From positions 620,001 to 684,000 of the forward strand of contig NZ_FPCH01000003.1 in assembly GCF_900116175.1 (NCBI RefSeq): 64,000 bases of DNA. The letters are read 5' to 3'. Origin of the DNA: Hyphomicrobium facile (lineage in GTDB: Bacteria > Pseudomonadota > Alphaproteobacteria > Rhizobiales > Hyphomicrobiaceae). The notes under the pieces were generated by a model. The model made no database searches. It saw only the letters and a program-made list of their open reading frames with translations, and was not told the DNA's origin. Made by a program: the position numbers and the translations under genes. Numbering within the stretch: position 1 is the stretch's first letter; the number at the start of each line of letters is the position of its first letter. Shown in pieces: positions 1-8,171 of the stretch.

Positions 1-828
1 TGGCTCTTGCCGAACGAAGTCCGGTTCGAAGGCGAGGGTGCAAATCGCAAGGCCGTCGAGGTTTCGTCCGGGCGTCCGGCCGTGATCGGCAGCATCGAGA
101 AGATGTCGAAGTCCAAGAAGAACCTCGTGGACCCTGACGACATCATCGCCCATTACGGCGCCGATTGCGCCCGCTGGTTCATGCTTTCGGACAGCCCGCC
201 GGAGCGCGACGTCATTTGGACGGAAGCCGGTGTTGCGGGTGCAGGCCGGTTCATCCAGCGCGTCTGGCGGATCGTCGAGGAGATTGCCGAAGCGTATCCC
301 GGCGAAAAAGGCCCGAAACCGGGTTCATTCGGCCCGGAGGCCCTGGAGGTCCGAAAGGCGGCTCACCGGGCTCTCGACGCCGTTGGGCGGGCGATCGAAG
401 CGCTGCGATTCAACGTGGCGGTGGCCAATATCCACGAGTTTTCCAATGTGCTCCAATCGGCTTTATCCAAGCGCGGACCGGACATTGCCTGGGCCGTTCG
501 GGAGGCCGGAGACCTGCTGATTGTCATGATCGGCCCGATGATGCCGCATTTGGCTGAAGAATGCTGGGCGCGGCTCGGATACAACACGCTGGTTGCGAAT
601 GAACCTTGGCCAGCCCCAGAACCCGAGCTGCTCGTTGACGATCAAGTGACCATTGCCGTACAGGTTAATGGTAAGCGACGGGACGAACTTGTGATTTCGC
701 GTAGTGCGAAGTCCGAGGAAGTTGAAGCGGCGGCGTTGCAGCTTGGATCGGTGGTGCGTGCGTTGGACGGGCGACCGCCGAAAAAAGTTATCGTCGTTCC
801 GCAGAGGATCGTGAATGTCGTTGGTTGA
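1..828 (+). CDS. leuS: Leucyl-tRNA synthetase, C-terminal part (partial)
   Basis: These are the last 275 residues of leucyl-tRNA synthetase, which charges tRNA-Leu in the cytoplasm. The frame is open from base 1 and the start lies upstream of the window. The class I signature KMSKS is encoded at bases 100-114, followed by KKNLVDPDD and GADCARWFML, which lead into the helical anticodon-binding domain. Near bases 650-690 the typical C-terminal stretch AVQVNGKRRDE is present. The stop codon overlaps the start of lptE by 14 bases, which suggests co-transcription and translational coupling. The leuS-lptE-holA order is common in Hyphomicrobiales. Nothing in the visible part looks broken. Confidence 0.97.
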   Translation, partial: WLLPNEVRFEGEGANRKAVEVSSGRPAVIGSIEKMSKSKKNLVDPDDIIAHYGADCARWFMLSDSPPERDVIWTEAGVAGAGRFIQRVWRIVEEIAEAYPGEKGPKPGSFGPEALEVRKAAHRALDAVGRAIEALRFNVAVANIHEFSNVLQSALSKRGPDIAWAVREAGDLLIVMIGPMMPHLAEECWARLGYNTLVANEPWPAPEPELLVDDQVTIAVQVNGKRRDELVISRSAKSEEVEAAALQLGSVVRALDGRPPKKVIVVPQRIVNVVG

Positions 829-1387
829 GGGGCGGGTTGGGAGACGTAGCGTGGGCAGCCGGTGGGTTGCACGCTGCCTTTTGGCGTCTTCGGTCTTCAT
901 TGCCGTTTCAGCTTTGGGCGGTTGCGGCGACGGCGGTTTCCGTCCCCTTTACGGCTCGGCGTTGATCAACGGTTCGGCCGTCACCGAAAGAATGGCTACC
1001 GTCGACATCGCGCCCATTCCGGGCCGCGTCGGCCAGCGGATTCGCAACGAACTGATCTTCCAGGCTACCGGCGGGGGCGCTCCGAAGCCGCCGCAGTACC
1101 GTCTCGACGTCGCCATCCGCGAATCCGTCACTTCGATGCTCGTTGCCGTCGACGGCAACGCGGGCAGCCAGATTTACAGCATCGACGCTTCGTTCAGCCT
1201 CATCAGGCTTTCCGACAAGAAGGTCGTGGCGAGCGGCACAAGCTACGGCCGCGCTTCGTTCGATCGCGTGTCGTCGGTTTTTGCCAACGTCGAGGCGCGT
1301 CAGAACGCAGAAAACCGGGCGGCCGAGACTGTCGGCCAGGAAATCCAGACCCGGCTGCTCGCAGTTTTATCGACCGGCAACGTCTAG
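815..1387 (+). CDS. lptE: LPS-assembly lipoprotein LptE
   Basis: The 190-residue protein resembles LptE, the outer-membrane lipoprotein that plugs the LptD barrel and helps insert lipopolysaccharide. The N-terminus has a basic stretch, a hydrophobic segment (about residues 21-34) and a lipobox LGGC with Cys37 as the predicted lipidated residue. FRPLYG follows soon after the Cys, a motif typical of alphaproteobacterial LptE. The rest is a mixed alpha/beta domain without enzymatic motifs. It overlaps the end of leuS by 14 bases and is followed 37 bases later by holA, so the three form one operon. The ATG at 815 is kept because it gives a normal lipoprotein signal. A later start would shorten the basic N-region. 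Confidence 0.88.
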   Translation: MSLVEGRVGRRSVGSRWVARCLLASSVFIAVSALGGCGDGGFRPLYGSALINGSAVTERMATVDIAPIPGRVGQRIRNELIFQATGGGAPKPPQYRLDVAIRESVTSMLVAVDGNAGSQIYSIDASFSLIRLSDKKVVASGTSYGRASFDRVSSVFANVEARQNAENRAAETVGQEIQTRLLAVLSTGNV

Positions 1388-1424
1388 CTCTGGTATCTAG
1401 GCATCGCCCTAGAAGAGCATCACG

Positions 1425-2471
1425 ATGACCGCCGTCAAACCACAACAAGCCCCAGCGTTCATGAAGGCGCCCCCTGCCGATTTGGCGGCTGTGCTCTTCC
1501 ATGGCTCGGATCCTGGCCTCGTCAGCGAACGTGCCGCAGCGCTGGCCAAGAGCCTGGCTGCTCGCGAAAACCCGCCGGGCGAAGTCCTGAAGCTTGACGA
1601 AACGGAACTCGACGAAGACCCCTCACGGCTCGAGACCGAGTTGCAGACACGCCCAATGTTTTCGGGGCGAAGGATAGTCCGCGCTATCGCCGGCCGGCGC
1701 ATTTCAACGGCGCTTCTGAAGCCGCTTCTCAATTCAGGGCCGCTCGAAGGCTTGCTGGTCGTCGAAGCGGGCAATCTCAAAGCGGACGACAGCCTGCGGG
1801 CGCTTTTCGAATCCCAGCCTCATTGTTTTGCCGTCGCCTGCTATCCCGACAGCGCCGCCGACATCGACGCGCTGATATCGGAAGTCCTCTCTTCCTTCTC
1901 GTTGACGATCGAAGGCGACGCCCGGGCGTTGCTGCAAAGCCGGCTCGGCGCTGATCGCGCTTTGTCGCGAGCGGAGATCGAGAAGCTCGCGCTTTTTTGC
2001 CTCGGCCGTCGATCGATCACGCACAACGACGTCGATGGGTTGGTTGGTGATGCGGCGGGGCTGGCGCTCGAACGGATTGCAGAAGCCGTCGCCGAGGGCC
2101 GTACGAAAAGCGCGATCAGCGATTTCGGCCGCGCGCTGGCGTCGGGCGAGAACGCGCAAGTGATCATCTCGATCGTGCAGAGATACTTCCTGAAGCTGCA
2201 TCGCGTCAGAAGCGACGTCGATGGAGGCCTGCGTCTCGACGATGCGCTGAAGTCCATTCGGCCGCCGCTGTTCTTCAAGCAAAAGGACAGCTTTTCGCGG
2301 CAAGTGCGAAGCTGGTCACGTGGACAGCTCGATCAGGCGCTCAGGCGGATTTCGGAAGCTGCGAAAGCGGCACGTCTCACGTCGAGCCTCGAAGACGTTA
2401 TCGCCGAGCGCTTGATTCTGGCTCTCGCATCGATGGCCGCGGTGTCGGCGGCTGCGGCGGGCGGCCGCTAG
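1425..2471 (+). CDS. holA: DNA polymerase III delta subunit
   Basis: The 348-residue protein matches HolA, the clamp-loader subunit that opens the beta sliding clamp. The N-terminal part reads AAVLFHGSDPGLVSERAAAL, the degenerate AAA+ start typical of delta, which keeps the fold but lacks a working P-loop. The middle holds the helical lid region (LALFCLGRRSITHNDVDGLV) and the C-terminal collar helices include QVIISIVQRYFLKLHRVRS. Length is normal for the family. It follows lptE closely in the order leuS-lptE-holA. The start ATG at 1425 is preceded by an AGAAGAG stretch that can act as a ribosome binding site. Confidence 0.92.
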   Translation: MTAVKPQQAPAFMKAPPADLAAVLFHGSDPGLVSERAAALAKSLAARENPPGEVLKLDETELDEDPSRLETELQTRPMFSGRRIVRAIAGRRISTALLKPLLNSGPLEGLLVVEAGNLKADDSLRALFESQPHCFAVACYPDSAADIDALISEVLSSFSLTIEGDARALLQSRLGADRALSRAEIEKLALFCLGRRSITHNDVDGLVGDAAGLALERIAEAVAEGRTKSAISDFGRALASGENAQVIISIVQRYFLKLHRVRSDVDGGLRLDDALKSIRPPLFFKQKDSFSRQVRSWSRGQLDQALRRISEAAKAARLTSSLEDVIAERLILALASMAAVSAAAAGGR

Positions 2472-2534
2472 CGGGCGGCTTGCGACCGTCTCTCGCGTCC
2501 CTATAGTGCCTGCGCAAATGGCAAGGGGGACGAC

Positions 2535-3533
2535 ATGACTGACGCGCGTTACGACGTAATCGGGATCGGTAACGCGATCGTCGATATCATTGGGCGCTGT
2601 AACGACGCCTTTCTTTCAGAGATCGGCGTCACCAAAGGCAGCATGCGCCTCGTCGACGCCTACGAGATCAAAAAGATCTATTCGTCAATGGGACCCGCCG
2701 TCGAGATTTCCGGCGGCTCGGCCGCCAACACGATCGCGGGTGTCGCCTCGTTCGGCGGACGCGCTGCATTCGTCGGCACCGTTGCAGACGACGATTTCGG
2801 CAAAGTCTTTTCGCACGACATCCGCTCGATCGGCGTGGCGTTTACTTCGCCCGCCGTTACCAATGGCGCACCGACATCGCGTTCTCTCATTCTCGTTACG
2901 CCCGACGGCGAGCGCACGATGAATACGTTCCTTGGCATTTCGACGAGCCTTGGCGAAACGCAGCTCGATTTGGAAATGATCCGCGCGGCTTCAATTCTTT
3001 ATCTCGAAGGATATCTATTCGACGAACCGCAAGCGAAACGCGCATTTCGCGCGGCGCATCAGGCTGCGAAAGGCGCGGGCCGAAAAACTGCGCTGACACT
3101 TTCCGATGGCTTTTGCGTCGATCGCCACCGCGGGGAATTTCTCGATCTCATTCGTTCCGGCGTCGATATTCTTTTCGCCAATGAAAATGAGATCAAATCT
3201 CTTTATCAAACGAACTTGTTCGAGGTTGCAGCAGAAAACGCGCGAAATGACGCGAAACTCGCCGTTCTGACGCGTAGCGGCAAAGGCTCGGAGATTCACA
3301 GCGAAGGCCAATCCATACGGATATCGGCATTTCCGGTCGATAAAGTCGTCGATACGACCGGTGCGGGCGATTTATATGCCGCCGGATTCCTATTCGGATA
3401 TGCGAGGGGATTAAATCTCGAAATTTGCGGCCGCCTGGCCAGTCTCGCCGCTTCGGAAATAATCAGCCACATCGGCGCACGGCCATCCGTTTCGCTGGCC
3501 GAATTCGCGAAGCAACACGGCATTATTTCGTAA
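2535..3533 (+). CDS. PfkB-family carbohydrate kinase, probably adenosine kinase
   Basis: The 332-residue protein is a ribokinase/PfkB-family kinase. The N-terminus (YDVIGIGNAIVDII) and the glycine-rich SGGSAANTIAGVASFGG are family signatures. The catalytic motif DTTGAGDLYAAGF begins at residue 273 and carries the base Asp of the GAGD loop. In alphaproteobacteria this subfamily is usually annotated as adenosine kinase, which makes AMP from adenosine. The exact substrate cannot be read from sequence, so other nucleosides or sugars remain possible. A strong ribosome binding site (AAGGGGG) lies just before the ATG. The last third uses more AT-rich codons than its neighbours. Confidence 0.85.
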   Translation: MTDARYDVIGIGNAIVDIIGRCNDAFLSEIGVTKGSMRLVDAYEIKKIYSSMGPAVEISGGSAANTIAGVASFGGRAAFVGTVADDDFGKVFSHDIRSIGVAFTSPAVTNGAPTSRSLILVTPDGERTMNTFLGISTSLGETQLDLEMIRAASILYLEGYLFDEPQAKRAFRAAHQAAKGAGRKTALTLSDGFCVDRHRGEFLDLIRSGVDILFANENEIKSLYQTNLFEVAAENARNDAKLAVLTRSGKGSEIHSEGQSIRISAFPVDKVVDTTGAGDLYAAGFLFGYARGLNLEICGRLASLAASEIISHIGARPSVSLAEFAKQHGIIS

Positions 3534-3602
3534 CTCGCGGACATGCGATCGCTTATCGTCGAATGGGTTTGAAATACCTATTTCTGATGAACGGCGTTCA
3601 TA

Positions 3603-3671
3603 TGGAGAATGTTTAGGGGGTGAAACGTGTCCAATTCGGACTCAAATTTATTCTCCCTGGAATTGGAGAAT
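3603..3671. promoter_or_regulatory. Operator-like inverted repeats upstream of the small DNA-binding-like gene
   Basis: The heptamer GGAGAAT occurs at 3604-3610 and 3665-3671, and its reverse complement ATTCTCC lies at 3650-3656, forming an inverted repeat with an 8-base spacer. A second, interlocked inverted pair is TCCAATTC (3630-3637) with GAATTGGA (3660-3667). The stretch is more AT-rich than its surroundings and sits 55-120 bases before the gene at 3726. This looks like a regulator-binding site, perhaps an autoregulatory one, but that is inference. Confidence 0.3.
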
Positions 3672-3725
3672 GTATTCGCGCAGTCTCGGAATTAACGAAT
3701 CGCTTCGTTTCGAGGTTCGCTCAAA

Positions 3726-4019
3726 ATGCTTCACTCTCCCATTCGCCGTGGCCGTCCGAAAGGTACCGGTATCGATGATAGCGACCGTATTGCACGGCTG
3801 GACGAGTTGCTGAGGGTACACCCCGAATTGAGACCGACGACCGCAATTCGGTTGATGGGATATTCAAACCCGTCGGCGATCCGTCGCCTTCGCGACAAAT
3901 ACAAAGTCTTTGCCTTGAAGACCCGTATCGAGTTTTCAAAAGACCTTCGGGGAACCGCACCGGTATCGTCCGGACACGCCTCCGAGCAGACGGCTCAGGC
4001 GATGCAGCCAAGTCGCTGA
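3726..4019 (+). CDS. Small hypothetical protein with AT-hook-like N-terminus and HTH-like segment
   Basis: This is a 97-residue protein I cannot assign to a named family. The N-terminus has RRGRPKGTG, an AT-hook-like RGRP core. Residues about 38-60 (PTTAIRLMGYSNPSAIRRLRDKYK) read like a compact helix-turn-helix with many basic residues. The C-terminal 30 residues are low in hydrophobics and probably disordered. It is flanked by operator-like repeats upstream and a strong terminator downstream, so it looks like an independent transcription unit. No clear ribosome binding site precedes the ATG. A reading frame on the opposite strand covers the same bases, but the plus-strand protein has the more plausible composition. 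A small DNA-binding protein is the best guess. Confidence 0.6.
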   Translation: MLHSPIRRGRPKGTGIDDSDRIARLDELLRVHPELRPTTAIRLMGYSNPSAIRRLRDKYKVFALKTRIEFSKDLRGTAPVSSGHASEQTAQAMQPSR

Positions 4020-4076
4020 ACCTTTGCCGACCTAATCGACAATTCGATTTCTGAACTCATCCTGTGAATCACTCGC

Positions 4077-4106
4077 GGGCCGCTTCCCCAGGCGGCCCCT
4101 TTTTTT
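4077..4106 (+). terminator. Rho-independent terminator
   Basis: A 7-bp GC stem (GGGCCGC with GCGGCCC) and an 8-base loop are followed by seven T at 4100-4106. It ends the plus-strand small gene at 3726-4019. It lies 6 bases from the end of convergent coaA. Confidence 0.85.
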
Positions 4107-4111
4107 CGCCG

Positions 4112-5110
4112 TTAAAGCTTGCGGAGCGACGCCGCCTCAACGCGATGGCTCTCGCCTTTTTGCAGAATGAGCTGGGCGCGGCGGCGCGTCGGAAGAATGT
4201 TTTCTTCGAGGTTCTTCAGGTTGATTTCGCGCCATAGCTTCAGCGCGATGCGGCGCACCTCGTCAGGCGCGAGGGCTGCATATTTATGGAAGTAGGCGCC
4301 GGGATCGCGAAACGCGGTGCTTCTGAGGCGCATGAAGCGCGTCAGATACCATTTCTCGATCACTGCCGGGTGGGCGTCGATATAAATCGAGAAATCGATG
4401 AAATCGGAGACGAATGGAATTGTGCTGCCGTCTTTCGGCATCTCCGCAGGCTGGAGAATATTCAGTCCTTCGATAATGAGGATATCGGGCTGATGAACCT
4501 CCACTTCGGCGCCGGCAAGAATATCGTATTGGAAGTGCGAATAGACGGGTGCCGCAACGCTCGATACGCCAGATTTCACGTCACCTAGAAAGCGCAGAAG
4601 GCGTTCGGTATCGAAGCTTTCGGGAAAGCCCTTGCGCTCCATGAGGCCGCGGCGCTCAAGCTCGGCGTTGGGAAAAAGAAAGCCGTCGGTCGTCATCAGG
4701 TCGACGCGCGGATGATCCGGCCAACGCGCAAGCAAGGCTCGCAACACACGTGCGGTCGTGCTCTTGCCGACCGCGACAGAGCCAGCGACACCGATGATGA
4801 AAGGGACTTTCGTATCTTTGCGCCCGAGGAATTCCGAGCTGACGGAATGCAGTTTTTGCGCGGCTGCGACGTAGAGATTGAGAAGGCGCGACAGGGGCAA
4901 ATAGATCTGCTCGACCTCGTCGACGGAGAGTTCCTCGATGATACCCGACAGTTGCTCCAGCTCATTCGACTGCAGCGTCATCGGTGTGTCGGCACGAAGC
5001 CTCGCCCATTCCTCACGGGTAAAGACCCGGTAAGGCGAAAACGGAACGCCCTCGGAGCGCACCTCTTCGCGCGCCCTCGACTTCTTGCGACGATTGGCGC
5101 GAGGCTTCAC
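4112..5110 (-). CDS. coaA: Type I pantothenate kinase
   Basis: The 332-residue protein matches CoaA, which phosphorylates pantothenate in the first step of coenzyme A synthesis and is normally feedback-inhibited by CoA. The P-loop [12 protein letters not shown] is at residues 107-118. It is followed by the family motifs [12 protein letters not shown] and KGFPESFD, and by IIEGLNILQ and the YFHKYA region further on. The N-terminus has about 20 extra basic residues compared with E. coli CoaA. The start overlaps the stop of hisE by 4 bases (ATGA), so hisE and coaA are translationally coupled. This hisE-coaA pairing is recurrent in Hyphomicrobiales. Confidence 0.95.
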   Translation of the reverse strand: MKPRANRRKKSRAREEVRSEGVPFSPYRVFTREEWARLRADTPMTLQSNELEQLSGIIEELSVDEVEQIYLPLSRLLNLYVAAAQKLHSVSSEFLGRKDTKVPFIIGVAGSVAVGKSTTARVLRALLARWPDHPRVDLMTTDGFLFPNAELERRGLMERKGFPESFDTERLLRFLGDVKSGVSSVAAPVYSHFQYDILAGAEVEVHQPDILIIEGLNILQPAEMPKDGSTIPFVSDFIDFSIYIDAHPAVIEKWYLTRFMRLRSTAFRDPGAYFHKYAALAPDEVRRIALKLWREINLKNLEENILPTRRRAQLILQKGESHRVEAASLRKL

Positions 5111-5439
5111 GATGCACCCTTGGTGCGGGATGCCTTTTCTTCGAGACCCGACGTGCCCATGCGTCCGTCGAGGACCTTCAGCACCTCATCGAGCGACACG
5201 TCGCGGGATTCGAGCAAGACAAGAAGGTGATAGAGGACATCCGCGGCTTCGGCTTTGAGAGCGGCGGTATCGGTTCCCATCGCGGCGATGACGGCCTCGA
5301 CCGCTTCTTCGCCGAACTTCTTGGCGCAGCGCTCGGTACCGGCGGTCAACAGCTGAGATGTATATGACTTTCCACTCGTATCGGATCGCCGCGAGCGGAT
5401 GAGCGCGGCGAGACGCTCCAACGTATTCACTTCACTCAT
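5107..5439 (-). CDS. hisE: Phosphoribosyl-ATP pyrophosphatase
   Basis: The 110-residue protein is HisE, which hydrolyses phosphoribosyl-ATP to phosphoribosyl-AMP in histidine biosynthesis. The MazG-like all-alpha metal-binding motifs are visible: [14 protein letters not shown] (about residues 41-54) and [14 protein letters not shown] (about 64-77). These carry the acidic residues that bind Mg2+. The C-terminal 20 residues are charged and variable. No other his gene is within the window. Immediately upstream lies a full-length palindromic repeat (5451-5555) whose hairpin ends only about 11 bases before the start codon. Confidence 0.93.
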   Translation of the reverse strand: MSEVNTLERLAALIRSRRSDTSGKSYTSQLLTAGTERCAKKFGEEAVEAVIAAMGTDTAALKAEAADVLYHLLVLLESRDVSLDEVLKVLDGRMGTSGLEEKASRTKGAS

Positions 5440-5450
5440 TTTTGTGTCTC

Positions 5451-5555
5451 GAGCGCTTCCGGTCCTGATAGTATCAGGACCGGCGCTCTATCTCTTTGTT
5501 TCATCGCATTTTCTATACGCAAACCGGTGCCCCACTTTGCCTGAAAATGCTCTAG
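5451..5555. repeat. Palindromic repeat element, long copy (copy A)
   Basis: Two hairpins make up this element. The first is a perfect 12-bp inverted repeat CCGGTCCTGATA / TATCAGGACCGG (5459-5470 and 5472-5483), extended by GAGCG/CGCTC on the outside. The second spans 5506-5550 with arms GCATTTTC and GAAAATGC, followed by TCTAG. The second half recurs at 8112-8171 and 46205-46263. From memory, sequences of this kind are abundant in Hyphomicrobiales genomes. Reading the minus strand gives the peptide pattern GTGLRIENAMKQ, comparable with the other copies. Confidence 0.8.
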
Positions 5556-5600
5556 TTCGATTGGGCTCGGAGCCCCGAGCCTTTCGGTGCGCACAGCATC

Positions 5601-5631
5601 AAGCCGCCGCGACAGCGTCAAGCGGCGGCTT
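5601..5631. terminator. Strong hairpin after parB, probable terminator
   Basis: A perfect 10-bp stem AAGCCGCCGC / GCGGCGGCTT with an 11-base loop lies 28 bases beyond the parB stop. Neither side has a long T tract, so termination strength is uncertain. A smaller hairpin (GCTCGG/CCGAGC) follows on the hisE side, near 5566-5581. Confidence 0.5.
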
Positions 5632-5658
5632 CAGAATTGCGATAAAAAGCTTAAAAAC

Positions 5659-6534
5659 TCAACCTCCGCCAAGGCGTTGGCGGATGTAGTCGAGCTGGTC
5701 GAAGTTGCCGTACCTGATCGTGAGGGTGCCGGTTTCGCCTGATCCGCGGCGGACTTCGACCTTCAGGCCGAGGAGGTCGGTCAGTTCCTTCTCGAAGGCT
5801 TTCGTATCGGCATCCTTGTCGCGGGCGCGGCGGTTGCCGCCGGTCGAACCTTCTTCCCCGAAGGTTTGGACAAGCGCCTCCACGTCGCGGACGTTCAAGC
5901 TATCGTCGATGATCTTCTTGGCCAGCGCCTCGGCATCGGCGCGGCCGATCAAAGCGCGCGCGTGGCCAGCTGTGAGCTGACCCTGCTGGACGAGCGATTG
6001 CACGCCCGTCGGCAGTTTCAGCAGCCGGAGCGTGTTGGCGACATGGCTGCGGCTCTTGCCGATGATTTCCGAGAGCTGCTCCTGGCTGTAGTCGAAGCGC
6101 TCGACCAGTTCGCGATAGCCAGAGGCTTCTTCAATTGCGTTCAGGTCCTGGCGCTGGACGTTCTCGATGATCGCCAGCTCGAGGACTTCGCGGTCGGTGA
6201 GCTCGCGGATGATCACCGGGATGTTATGCATCCCAGCCTTTTGCGCCGCGCGCCAGCGGCGTTCGCCGGCGACGATCTCGTACCCGCCCGACATGCCGTT
6301 CGGACGAACGACGATCGGCTGGACGAGGCCTTTGGTGCGGATCGATTCAGCGAGTTCCGCGAGTTCATCTTCGCGGAAGTCCTTGCGGGGATTGAGCGGG
6401 CTGGATTTGACCTCGGCGATCGAGACCATGCGCTGCTCGCCTTCCGGCGGAAGGCGGTGTCCGAGGGGTGCCGGTTCTCCGATCAGAGAGGCAAGGCCAC
6501 GGCCCAGGCGGCTCTTCGGCACTACGGAATTCAT
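5659..6534 (-). CDS. parB: Chromosome partitioning protein ParB
   Basis: The 291-residue protein is chromosomal ParB, the CTP-dependent clamp that loads at parS sites and spreads to organise the origin for segregation. The N-terminal ParA-activating peptide SRLGRGLASLIG is present at residues 8-19. The CTP/arginine-patch motif GERRWRAAQ is at 90-98. The central helix-turn-helix includes EIIGKSRSHVANTLRLLKLP, and a C-terminal dimerisation domain ends the protein (LTIRYGNFDQLDYIRQRL). It lies 66 bases downstream of parA in the same orientation. Candidate binding sites are seen between 8.9 and 14.9 kb. Confidence 0.97.
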   Translation of the reverse strand: MNSVVPKSRLGRGLASLIGEPAPLGHRLPPEGEQRMVSIAEVKSSPLNPRKDFREDELAELAESIRTKGLVQPIVVRPNGMSGGYEIVAGERRWRAAQKAGMHNIPVIIRELTDREVLELAIIENVQRQDLNAIEEASGYRELVERFDYSQEQLSEIIGKSRSHVANTLRLLKLPTGVQSLVQQGQLTAGHARALIGRADAEALAKKIIDDSLNVRDVEALVQTFGEEGSTGGNRRARDKDADTKAFEKELTDLLGLKVEVRRGSGETGTLTIRYGNFDQLDYIRQRLGGG

Positions 6535-6600
6535 CTGCTTCTTCGTCCCCTGCTTGTCAGTTTATAGCTGCAAAACCCCAGTGAATTCGGCCGTTCGCGA

Positions 6601-7446
<846 letters not shown>

Positions 7447-7449
7447 GGG

Positions 7450-8121
7450 TTATCCCTCCGTCCTTGGGTTCAACGCTTTGAGCAACACAACACGGCCGCC
7501 CTCTTCCGTAACGCTTGGAATCAGCTCAAAGGCAAACTGCCAGTCTTGAGCTGCATTCTCGATTTCAGCCGTTACCTCACGGCCCTTCAAGAACATGCCA
7601 AGCGTAGAAGACGCAAAATAAGGTGCCGCGATCTCGACCAGCCGAGAGAGTGGAGCAAGAGCGCGCGCGGTAACGCAGTCGGCCTTGCCTACCTTAGCGT
7701 GAGTCTCGGCATTTTCGATCCTCATGCACTGGATGTCCACAGCAACGCGGGTCTGGCGGGCAACCTCCCGCAGAAATGCGGCTTTCCGGCTGTCGCTCTC
7801 GACCAGGATATGGCGCGTCCCGCCGGTTTCGGAAGCCATGATCGCCAGGACGAGGCCCGGAAAACCGGCGCCGGACCCGAGGTCGAGCCACGTACGGGCG
7901 CCTTCCGGCCGGTACTGCCAGAGCTGGGCACTATCGGCGAAATGACGGTGCCAGATCTCGTCGAGCGTGCTCGGCGCGACGAGGTTGATCGTTTTCTGCC
8001 AGCGTTTGAGAAGGGCTGCGTAAGTCTCTAGCTTTTCACGGACTTCACGTGAAATTCCGAAACGCCGCTGAAATTCTTCCGGGGTATCGATGCGCGGCAG
8101 GGCCGTAGCTATTTGTTTCAT
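7450..8121 (-). CDS. rsmG: 16S rRNA (guanine527-N7)-methyltransferase RsmG
   Basis: The 223-residue protein is RsmG (GidB), which methylates G527 of 16S rRNA. The SAM-binding motif WLDLGSGAGFPGLVLAI starts near residue 78. NLVAPSTLDEIWHRHFADSAQL before it is highly typical of the family. I chose the ATG at 8121 (protein starts MKQIATALPRID) because the longer frame to 8211 runs back through mnmG. The start codon itself is supplied by the palindromic repeat copy B, whose other end supplies the mnmG stop. No clear ribosome binding site other than AAAGAAAA is seen. The coding sequence also contains a weak parS-like core at 8041-8056, within the ISREV residues. Confidence 0.93.
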   Translation of the reverse strand: MKQIATALPRIDTPEEFQRRFGISREVREKLETYAALLKRWQKTINLVAPSTLDEIWHRHFADSAQLWQYRPEGARTWLDLGSGAGFPGLVLAIMASETGGTRHILVESDSRKAAFLREVARQTRVAVDIQCMRIENAETHAKVGKADCVTARALAPLSRLVEIAAPYFASSTLGMFLKGREVTAEIENAAQDWQFAFELIPSVTEEGGRVVLLKALNPRTEG

Positions 8122-8171
8122 CGCATTTTCTTTACGCAAACCGGTGCCCACTTTGCTCGAAAATGCTCTAG
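8112..8171. repeat. Palindromic repeat element at the mnmG-rsmG junction (copy B)
   Basis: This is a 60-base copy of the repeat family, with arms GCATTTTC (8123-8130) and GAAAATGC (8159-8166). It differs from copy A at only a few positions in the shared half and lacks the second, GGTCCTGATA-type hairpin. On the minus strand its CTAG end (8168-8171) supplies the TAG stop of mnmG, and its CAT at 8119-8121 supplies the rsmG ATG. It therefore fills the whole intergenic gap. Confidence 0.85.

Noticed and set aside
5436-5621. 61-codon minus-strand frame whose stop overlaps the hisE ATG
   Set aside because: Most of it is the palindromic repeat (EHFQAKWGTGLRIENAMKQ). The ATGA overlap with hisE is probably chance.
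8041-8056. TTCACGTGAA in the rsmG coding sequence
   Set aside because: Only 11 of 16 positions match. From memory the SRE residues are common in alphaproteobacterial RsmG, so this site is not counted, though a functional role is not excluded.
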